From positions 1 to 27,416 of the forward strand of contig CAVIUA010000034.1 in NCBI GenBank assembly GCA_963645945.1: a stretch of DNA of 27,416 bases, written 5' to 3'. A program made the position numbers and the translations under genes. Below are positions 22,581 through 27,416 of the stretch, piece after piece. The notes beneath the pieces were generated by a model. The model searched no databases, had not been told where the DNA came from, and was given only the letters and a program-made list of their open reading frames with translations. Numbering within the stretch: the first letter of the stretch is position 1; every line of letters begins with the position of its first letter. Origin of the DNA: CAG-877 sp963645945. GTDB taxonomy: Bacteria; Bacillota_I; Bacilli_A; RF39; UBA660.

Positions 22581-22982
22581 TCACCCTTTCCAAATAACAT
22601 CAAATATTTTAAATAAACTAATACGTTTATCATTAAAAGTAAGTTCAACTATTTCTCCATCACTTAAAGATGACTTTGTCTTAAGTAACACTAAATTATA
22701 TTTATCATCACTATCAATTAATATATCTTTATTAACTTCAACAATAGAAAAACTAGCTTTTTTATCACCAATATAAACATTACTATTTTTATAAATAATA
22801 TTCATATCTTTATCTTTAATATAAAGTTCTATTAAATTCTTTTTTCTAACTCTACCAGTAACTAAACTGTAACTATTAATTTTCTTACACCAAGTATAAA
22901 CACAAAGTCCAAAAAGCAAAATAAACAAGAAAACAACTAAAAATATAACAAATCCTTTCTTCTCATAATTTACTAATTTCAT
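22581..22982 (-). CDS. Small HlyD-like bacteriocin export accessory protein
   Basis: 133 residues: a short cytosolic N terminus, one TM helix (about 11-30, FVIFLVVFLFILLFGLCVYTW), then an extracytoplasmic beta-rich part beginning TGRVRKKNLIELYIKDKD. This resembles the truncated membrane-fusion accessory proteins that accompany Gram-positive C39 ABC exporters (ComB/LcnD-like but much shorter, without the long coiled coil). It overlaps the transporter gene by 20 nt, so the two are translationally coupled. AAGGG lies 9 nt before the ATG. Confidence 0.75.
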   Translation of the reverse strand: MKLVNYEKKGFVIFLVVFLFILLFGLCVYTWCKKINSYSLVTGRVRKKNLIELYIKDKDMNIIYKNSNVYIGDKKASFSIVEVNKDILIDSDDKYNLVLLKTKSSLSDGEIVELTFNDKRISLFKIFDVIWKG

Positions 22983-25044
22983 ATATTCTACCCTTTTCTA
23001 ATTTTAAGACTCGATTAAACAACTTATTAAAATTATTCCTATGACTAATCACAATAACAGTCTTATCTTTCAAATATTCCAGTATATCTCTAAGAATAAT
23101 TCTTGTTTTATCTATATCTATCTGACTAAAAGCCTCATCAAAAATATAAATATCACTCTTTCTAGTTAATGACCTAGCTAATATAATTCTCTGTTTCTCA
23201 CCAGAACTAAAATTAAATCCATCCTCTTCTACTAATTTCCGATATCCTAGTCTATCATTTTTAACTATTTCATTAACTTTAGTAATCCTTGTAATCTTTA
23301 AAAACTCTTCTTTAGAAACATTCTGATTAAGTGTAATATTATTATAAAGTGTATCTGTAAACAAAGTATCATTATTACTAATATAAGTAATATTATTTCT
23401 TATATTATCCAAATGATAATGATTAATATCAATATTCTTAATAGATATAAATCCAAATGGTACATAAATATATCTTAAAAGTAATTTAACTAATGTACTC
23501 TTTCCAGATCCAGATTCACCAGTCAATAAAACTTTATCCATATAAGAAATATTAAGTCTTAAGTTACTAAATAAACATTTTCCTCCCAAATTATAATTCA
23601 AATTCTTAATAACAATATCTCCATCTAAACGACACATCAAATAATATCCTTTACCATTAAACTTCTCCGTCTTAACTGTAAACAAATCTTCAATTCTTCT
23701 TAAAGCTAATTTAAAGTCATGATAGCCAGTATATAAGTTTAATAAATTTCCAAAACAATAAAGATAATAACTAAATACATTTTGATATACCAGTAATTGT
23801 CCTAAACTCATCTTACCAGATACAACAAAGAAACATCCATAACCAAGTATCACAACCAGTAACAAATTATTACTAATATTTTTTAAGAACAAAAACACTT
23901 CTTCAAATAAACTAGAACTATAATTTTTCTCTAATAATTTCTGATACTTAATCTTAAAAACATCCGTAAACTTCTTTTCTAAATGACTACCCTTAATAGT
24001 CTCAATATTAGTAATAGCCTCAATTAAATAAGAATTAATTTTATCATTATAAACATTAACCTTCTTAACTTTTAAAACTCTAAAATGATTAAATATTATC
24101 TGTATAAAAAATAAAAATACACATATACAAGAAACTATTATAAATATTTTTCTATTTAATCTAAACATTATAAAACTAAATAAAATAAAACCAACAAAAT
24201 CAGAAAAAATCATACAACAAAATTGTCCTAATAAATTTTTAATAGTATTTAAATCTCTAATCCTTGAAATAATTTCACCTGTTGTTCGATTCTTAAAATA
24301 TAAATATGGAAGTAAGAGAATATGTTTAAACGTTACAAAAGTAATTTCCAAATCCAGTTTACTTAAAATTTTTGTCAATAAAATATTTCTCATAAAATTA
24401 GTAAATTCTTTGAAACAATATAGAAAGAAAACATAAATACTCAAAAAAGTAATCAAATTGCTTATTTTATAATTAACTGAAAACTCTAATAAATACTTAA
24501 AATGGAAGGTAGTTATGATTTGAAATAAAAAATAAACAAAGGTTAAAACAATAATCAATATTACAAATATTTTATTTTTCTTAAAAAATCCTGTTAATAT
24601 CTTACGAATAATTTTACTCTTATTAAAAACAGGCAAAGTTTTAACTGGCTTCAAAAATATATAATTCATACTAGACATCAATTTAAATTCACTCATACTT
24701 AAAATTACTTTTCCCTTTGCCGGATCCATAATCAAAACTTTGTTTCTTTTAAAATCAATATCATATATAACAACAAAGTGCTTATAACTCTTATTAACGA
24801 TAACATGAGCAAGACAAGGTAAGTTATTTTTTTCTATTTTTGACAAGTCTCCCTTCACACCTACCGCATCAAATCCTATACTTTTAGCACCTTCTATTAA
24901 ATCATAAGCTGACACTCCAGACTTGTTAGTATTAGTAATTTCCCTTAAATATTCCTTAGATACATCCCCATCATAAAATCTAATAACAGAAAGTAAACAA
25001 CAAATACCACAGTCTTTAATACCATCTTGTAAGACAACTTTCAT
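22963..25044 (-). CDS. Bacteriocin ABC exporter with C39 leader peptidase domain
   Basis: The 693-residue protein removes double-glycine leaders and exports the mature peptides. N-terminal C39 peptidase: Cys12 in LQDGIKDCG, His89 in YKHFVVIYD, Asp107 in IMDPAKG. The membrane domain with about six TM helices follows (about 150-430; TTGEIISRIRDL is the typical coupling region). The ATPase has Walker A GESGSGKST (about 509), signature FSSGEKQRIILAR (about 612), Walker B IYIFDEA (about 632) and H-loop ISHR (about 668). ATG 25044 was chosen because homologues start M-K-x-V-L-Q; the ribosome site is unclear there (AGGAGGTG is 17 nt upstream, and a GTG at 25062 is part of it). All catalytic residues are intact. 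Confidence 0.93.
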   Translation of the reverse strand: MKVVLQDGIKDCGICCLLSVIRFYDGDVSKEYLREITNTNKSGVSAYDLIEGAKSIGFDAVGVKGDLSKIEKNNLPCLAHVIVNKSYKHFVVIYDIDFKRNKVLIMDPAKGKVILSMSEFKLMSSMNYIFLKPVKTLPVFNKSKIIRKILTGFFKKNKIFVILIIVLTFVYFLFQIITTFHFKYLLEFSVNYKISNLITFLSIYVFFLYCFKEFTNFMRNILLTKILSKLDLEITFVTFKHILLLPYLYFKNRTTGEIISRIRDLNTIKNLLGQFCCMIFSDFVGFILFSFIMFRLNRKIFIIVSCICVFLFFIQIIFNHFRVLKVKKVNVYNDKINSYLIEAITNIETIKGSHLEKKFTDVFKIKYQKLLEKNYSSSLFEEVFLFLKNISNNLLLVVILGYGCFFVVSGKMSLGQLLVYQNVFSYYLYCFGNLLNLYTGYHDFKLALRRIEDLFTVKTEKFNGKGYYLMCRLDGDIVIKNLNYNLGGKCLFSNLRLNISYMDKVLLTGESGSGKSTLVKLLLRYIYVPFGFISIKNIDINHYHLDNIRNNITYISNNDTLFTDTLYNNITLNQNVSKEEFLKITRITKVNEIVKNDRLGYRKLVEEDGFNFSSGEKQRIILARSLTRKSDIYIFDEAFSQIDIDKTRIILRDILEYLKDKTVIVISHRNNFNKLFNRVLKLEKGRIYEISKL

Positions 25045-25089
25045 AACGACTTTTTCTCTCACCTCCTACTTTATTATTCTAAATAAATT

Positions 25090-25225
25090 TAACTTTCCCA
25101 CAAAAAACGAAAAAAAAAAAGAAACAATTTCTTGTTTCTAATGTAGGAAGTGATTAGTCGCGTCGTTCCGAAGAAACTATTTTAACATGAGAAAACAAAT
25201 ATTAGTTAAAATAACCTTCCCACAA
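25090..25225 (-). repeat. Direct-repeat pair upstream of the bacteriocin operon
   Basis: On the minus strand TTGTGGGAAGGTTA (25212-25225) recurs as TTGTGGGAAAGTTA (25090-25103), 13 of 14 bases identical and 122 nt apart. The first copy coincides with the predicted 5' end of the structured RNA, and the second lies between its terminator and the exporter gene. Each copy could serve as a -35 region (TTGTGG; the second is followed after 16 nt by TAGAAT) or as a regulator-binding site. Confidence 0.55.
25111..25224 (-). ncRNA. Structured RNA of about 110 nt, unidentified, with its own promoter and terminator
   Basis: Between the promoter at 25230-25258 and the exporter gene lies a sequence with strong pairing potential. 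A 9-bp closing stem (25216-25224 with 25142-25150, one G-U) encloses a perfect 9-bp hairpin TATTTTAAC/GTTAAAATA and a UUCG tetraloop hairpin (GTTTC-TTCG-GAAC), followed by the unpaired stretch GACGCGACTAATCA. An 8-bp terminator stem AGAAACAA/TTGTTTCT (25132-25139 with 25120-25127) with ten T residues ends it. It has no coding potential. It may be a free small RNA or an attenuating leader of the bacteriocin operon; I do not recognise it as a known riboswitch, 6S, SRP or tmRNA. Confidence 0.6.
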
Positions 25226-25229
25226 CACA

Positions 25230-25258
25230 ATAATAACACAGTTATCTTCTGTAAACAA
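25230..25258 (-). promoter_or_regulatory. Promoter of the structured RNA / bacteriocin operon
   Basis: TTGTTT (25253-25258), 17-nt spacer, TATTAT (25230-25235), positioned so that transcription begins at the closing stem of the RNA. Confidence 0.65.
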
Positions 25259-25287
25259 GTACTTTACCAGAGAAAAGTAAAATAAAA

Positions 25288-25315
25288 TTAAAAAAATCCC
25301 TGAATATCAAGGATT
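25288..25315 (-). terminator. Terminator of tRNA-Arg
   Basis: An 8-bp stem with one G-U pair (25308-25315 with 25295-25302, loop of 5) is followed by seven T residues on the minus strand, 11 nt after the tRNA 3' end. Confidence 0.88.
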
Positions 25316-25326
25316 TAATTCATAAA

Positions 25327-25403
25327 TGGTGTCCGCGAGGCGACTCGAACGCCTGACCGATCGCTTAGAAGGCGATTGCTCTATCCAGCTGAGCTACGCA
25401 GAC
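25327..25403 (-). tRNA. tRNA-Arg, anticodon UCU
   Basis: A full cloverleaf is seen on the minus strand: acceptor GTCTGCG/CGCGGAC (7 bp with one G-U), D arm GCTCAGCTGGATAGAGC, anticodon stem ATCGC/GCGAT with loop CTTCTAA (anticodon TCT at 25367-25369), T arm AGGCG-TTCGAGT-CGCCT, discriminator A and encoded CCA. It reads AGA/AGG arginine codons, the main arginine codons in AT-rich genomes. It is transcribed alone between its own promoter and terminator. Confidence 0.98.
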
Positions 25404-25422
25404 ATATCAACTGACAAATAGA

Positions 25423-25451
25423 ATTATACAATAAAAGCCCTATTCTTGCAA
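25423..25451 (-). promoter_or_regulatory. Promoter of tRNA-Arg
   Basis: TTGCAA (25446-25451), 17-nt spacer, TATAAT (25423-25428), about 20 nt before the tRNA. The promoter spans the gerM terminator hairpin. Confidence 0.85.
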
Positions 25452-25459
25452 GAGCTTTT
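25428..25459 (-). terminator. Terminator of gerM
   Basis: A 9-bp stem (25451-25459 with 25433-25441, one G-U, 9-nt loop) runs into a short T-rich run on the minus strand, 24 nt after the gerM stop. Its loop contains the -35 box of the tRNA promoter. Confidence 0.6.
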
Positions 25460-25483
25460 TTATACTTTTTCTAAATACCGCAA

Positions 25484-26437
25484 CTATTTAATCACATTAT
25501 CTTCCCTATCAACATAATTAATTCTTTGTCCATTTACCATAAAACTAACCATTGAAACATTATAATTATCAAAAACAGAATAAGCCAAACAATAAAGAAC
25601 TTCCTCTAAAATCTTATCATTTCCATCAAATAAATAATCATTGAAATTAAGATACATTATATCATTATCTTCCTTATAATCTAAAAGTTCAACATTACTA
25701 TTTAAAAAACTCATCAAATTACTTTCATATATATAACTAGAAGCCAACTCTTCAACTATAATCTTAATCTTATCTCTTTCATCATTTACATACTTAGTAA
25801 CGGGTACATAATATAAATTATTATCAATATTTTCCAAATAGTATATCACAACTTTATTAATATTATTATACGAAGTAATACTAAAATTTTTATTTATACC
25901 AATACTCTTATTAATAACTGATGGAATCTCTTCTAATGAATTAGGATATTTATCTAATACTTTACCATCAACTAATATACTAACTCCCTCATAATTACCA
26001 AGTTCCAATATACTATAAACAATAGCTGTTACCATTGGCTTTTCCATATCAGAACTAACTTTAAGTAATTCTTTAGAAAAATCAACTGTAACTAAATTAT
26101 TACCAACCATAACATTATTAACTACTGTCCCTTTAGGAATAAGTTTTCCTAATCCTTCTGGAAAACTATTAGAACTTCCCTCAGTTAAATTAAAAAGTAA
26201 TTTATTAATCTTCTCTTCAGCAGTATTTCCTTCTAACAATATTTTAGTCTTTACCAATAAACCTTTATCATTTAATAAATAAATAACATCAGTCTTAAAT
26301 CCAGCTATATCCTCAATTTCTAAATTAGTCTTTAATACATTCTCAGTCTTAGAATTAGTAATAGTAAAAACAGTAAGTAATACAAATAATGTTAAAGTAG
26401 TTAAAAATATTTTCCTTAAAGCCTTAGTCCTAAGCAT
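25484..26437 (-). CDS. gerM: Spore germination/sporulation protein GerM (two GerMN domains)
   Basis: GerM is a mother-cell protein of the SpoIIIAH-SpoIIQ channel region. The 317-residue protein has an N-terminal signal anchor (IFLTTLTLFVLLTVFTI) and two GerMN repeats. The first is YLLNDKGLLVKTKILL through GNNLVTVDFSKEL; the second is VVIYYLENIDNNLYYVPVTK through IMYLNFNDYLFDG. Unlike Bacillus GerM there is no lipobox cysteine after the hydrophobic stretch, so it should be membrane-anchored rather than lipidated. The start at 26437 has AGGTG 6 nt upstream. gerE precedes it, and a terminator separates the two. Confidence 0.92.
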   Translation of the reverse strand: MLRTKALRKIFLTTLTLFVLLTVFTITNSKTENVLKTNLEIEDIAGFKTDVIYLLNDKGLLVKTKILLEGNTAEEKINKLLFNLTEGSSNSFPEGLGKLIPKGTVVNNVMVGNNLVTVDFSKELLKVSSDMEKPMVTAIVYSILELGNYEGVSILVDGKVLDKYPNSLEEIPSVINKSIGINKNFSITSYNNINKVVIYYLENIDNNLYYVPVTKYVNDERDKIKIIVEELASSYIYESNLMSFLNSNVELLDYKEDNDIMYLNFNDYLFDGNDKILEEVLYCLAYSVFDNYNVSMVSFMVNGQRINYVDREDNVIK

Positions 26438-26439
26438 AA

Positions 26440-26461
26440 AATCACCTATAAAAGTATATGA
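26440..26461 (-). promoter_or_regulatory. Sporulation -10 element fused to the gerM ribosome site
   Basis: Exact copy of the 22-nt sequence before yqfC: CATATACT (26453-26460), then 5 nt, then AGGTGAT. It directly follows the gerE terminator. It is probably read by sigma-E or sigma-K; no clear -35. Confidence 0.45.
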
Positions 26462-26486
26462 AAAATCGTGCCATTTTAGCACGATT
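26461..26486 (-). terminator. Terminator of gerE, overlapping its stop codon
   Basis: An 8-bp stem AATCGTGC/GCACGATT (26479-26486 with 26464-26471, 7-nt loop) is followed by a short T-run. The first stem bases are part of the TAA stop of gerE. Confidence 0.8.
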
Positions 26487-26691
26487 ATAATGATAATTCT
26501 TTAAGTTTTAATAATTCTACTACTGCACCTGCTCTACCATTAACTCCAAGTTTTTGCATTACATTAGAAATATGATTTCTAACTGTTTTTTCACTAATTC
26601 CTAATTCACTAGCAATTTCTTTAGTACTCTTATTTACTATTAAAAGCTCAAAGACCGATTTTTCTCTAGCTGTTAATATTGTATTAGCCAT
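26485..26691 (-). CDS. gerE: Late sporulation transcription factor GerE
   Basis: GerE is a LuxR-type helix-turn-helix regulator of late mother-cell (coat) genes with sigma-K. The 68-residue protein is essentially one DNA-binding domain: LTAREKSVFELLIVNKSTKE, IASELGISEKTVRNHISNVM, QKLGVNGRAGAVVELL, very close to Bacillus GerE (74 residues), with a shortened N terminus. ATG 26691 was chosen because AGGTG lies 8 nt upstream (alternative GTG at 26697). Confidence 0.96.
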   Translation of the reverse strand: MANTILTAREKSVFELLIVNKSTKEIASELGISEKTVRNHISNVMQKLGVNGRAGAVVELLKLKELSL

Positions 26692-26709
26692 TTTCACTTC
26701 ACCTAGAAT

Positions 26710-26717
26710 ATTGTATG
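26710..26717 (-). promoter_or_regulatory. Sigma-K/sigma-E -10 element of gerE
   Basis: CATACAATA on the minus strand matches the sigma-E -10 (CATACAMT) exactly and the sigma-K -10 (CATA-N3-TA). An AAC (near 26731-26733) lies 13-15 nt upstream as a possible sigma-K -35. gerE is sigma-K-dependent in Bacillus. Confidence 0.5.
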
Positions 26718-26751
26718 AAAAAAGACTAATAAGTTGTATGTATTTACCTAA

Positions 26752-27252
26752 TTAACTCTTTTGAAATTTAACAGTAGTAAACATTTTATTCTTATAAGAC
26801 TTTTGTACTAGCCTCATTATATTATTAGCCAAAGTACTATCATGCTTATCAGCAACACAAACAACATTGACATTACTATTATCTATTTTAACAAAACAGT
26901 TATTATTATAAGTCTTCTTTATCTCCTTTTCTATTTCTTCTTCTTTTCCTTGCAATTCATTTAAGTATTTTAATTTCTCATAAGCATTATTCTTCTCTTC
27001 TGCACTACTAGCTTCATTAGTTAATAGTTCTTGTAAAACATCCATCTCATTTTGTCTTTCTTCTTCTAGACTAACCCTCATCGCAACTAATGATGAAGTC
27101 TCTTCAATTTTAGTTTTCTCATTCTTAGTAGAAACTACTTTCTCATCTTTCTTATTAGAAATAAGTAAGTCATTTGGCATAGTAATATAATAAACACTAA
27201 GTACAAGTATTAAACTAAATAATGTTAAAAACCATAAATTCTGTTTGCTCAT
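26752..27252 (-). CDS. spoIIIAH: Stage III sporulation protein AH (SpoIIIAH)
   Basis: This mother-cell channel protein pairs with forespore SpoIIQ. 166 residues: MSKQNLWFLTLFSLILVLSVY forms the N-terminal TM anchor as in Bacillus (TVWLLTMLSLVVVLSVYY), followed by a short linker and the ring-forming domain (VSLEEERQNEMDVLQELL, SAEEKNNAYEKLKYLNELQG). The linker is shorter than in Bacillus (218 residues in total). ATG 27252 was chosen with AAGGAGG 10 nt upstream. No other spoIIIA gene lies within the 164 nt left in the window. Confidence 0.95.
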   Translation of the reverse strand: MSKQNLWFLTLFSLILVLSVYYITMPNDLLISNKKDEKVVSTKNEKTKIEETSSLVAMRVSLEEERQNEMDVLQELLTNEASSAEEKNNAYEKLKYLNELQGKEEEIEKEIKKTYNNNCFVKIDNSNVNVVCVADKHDSTLANNIMRLVQKSYKNKMFTTVKFQKS

Positions 27253-27279
27253 AACATGAATTCCTCCTTGCTTTATTAA

Positions 27280-27307
27280 AATATATGACACAAAAAAAAG
27301 AATATGA
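27280..27307 (-). promoter_or_regulatory. Candidate sigma-E promoter of spoIIIAH
   Basis: TCATATT (27301-27307) matches the sigma-E -35 (KMATATT) exactly; after 13 nt CATATATT (27280-27287) matches the -10 in six of eight bases. Confidence 0.5.
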
Positions 27308-27317
27308 AAAAATATTC
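27292..27317 (-). terminator. Terminator of the gene upstream of spoIIIAH
   Basis: A 6-bp AT-rich stem GAATAT/ATATTC (27312-27317 with 27300-27305) is followed by eight T residues on the minus strand. It overlaps the candidate sigma-E -35. The weak stem keeps confidence moderate. Confidence 0.5.
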
Positions 27318-27416
27318 AAGGTTGTATTATAAATATATTTAAAATCTACTCAACAACAAAACTTATCTACGGACAGTTTTTATTTTTTAATAAGTAATGA
27401 TTTATACTATTAACAT
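27318..27416 (-). other. Edge stretch without a recognisable gene
   Basis: No frame on either strand gives more than a few codons of interpretable sequence. On the minus strand one frame is open from the edge for 15 codons and then stops (TAG near 27370), so it could be the last codons of a gene continuing outside the window, but nothing in it is recognisable. Confidence 0.3.

Noticed and set aside
25327..25403. tRNA-Arg as an attachment site for an integrated element carrying the bacteriocin operon
   Set aside because: No integrase and no repeat of the tRNA 3' end were found in the window; the tRNA also has its own intact promoter and terminator.
1..27416. CRISPR array, insertion sequence or prophage
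   Set aside because: No regularly spaced repeats, transposase, integrase or phage structural genes were seen on either strand.

Overview
The window looks like chromosome of a very AT-rich, spore-forming Firmicute. It carries SspI, YqfC/YqfD, SpoIIIAH, GerE and GerM, while the housekeeping genes have the character of the Bacilli/Mollicutes-related lineages (single-chain alpha2-type glycyl-tRNA synthetase, strong AGGAGG ribosome sites, TTGACA/TATAAT promoters). An uncultured gut lineage of class Bacilli is my inference; no species can be named. Almost every gene lies on the minus strand. The exceptions are sspI and a 23-residue hydrophobic peptide.

Layout from left to right; transcription mostly runs right to left. 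(1) 1-3610: a truncated 7-TM histidine kinase, an acyl-CoA-ligase-like enzyme and a two-TM surface protein. (2) 3667-6663: an RNA-modification operon (YgjP-like metalloprotease, TrmH-type methyltransferase, rimM, trmD, a small coiled-coil protein). (3) 6720-8121: sspI, frr, and a locus with the layout of a par/Fst type I toxin-antitoxin pair. (4) 8137-13311: the translation block infC-rpmI-rplT-rpsB-tsf followed by two exported proteins. It is driven by a consensus promoter and an L20-type attenuator leader, and infC appears to start at AUC. S2 and L20 both carry an added C-terminal Rho_N/SAP-like module. (5) 13338-16259: a compact T-box leader, a LOG-family gene, glycyl-tRNA synthetase and a PgeF-like protein. 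(6) 16277-22103: the conserved recO-yqzL-era-cdd-dgkA-ybeY-(vanZ)-yqfD-yqfC-rpsU neighbourhood. (7) 22121-25258: a complete class II bacteriocin operon made of an unidentified structured RNA with its own promoter and terminator, a C39-peptidase ABC exporter, a small HlyD-like accessory protein, two precursor peptides with 15-residue double-glycine-type leaders, and a 54-residue membrane peptide that repeats the signature of one bacteriocin and is a candidate immunity protein. The three small genes had to be found by direct translation. (8) 25327-27416: tRNA-Arg(UCU), then the sporulation genes gerM, gerE and spoIIIAH with sigma-E/sigma-K-like promoter elements.

The genome is tightly packed. 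Several terminators overlap stop codons, and at least two promoters share bases with the terminator of the gene upstream. Genes within operons often overlap by 4-20 nt, and some starts are non-AUG (TTG for the TrmH-like gene, recO, yqfC and the second bacteriocin; AUC for infC; probably AUU for the LOG gene). The bacteriocin operon, the paired ribosomal-protein extensions and the toxin-antitoxin locus are the parts most worth following up.
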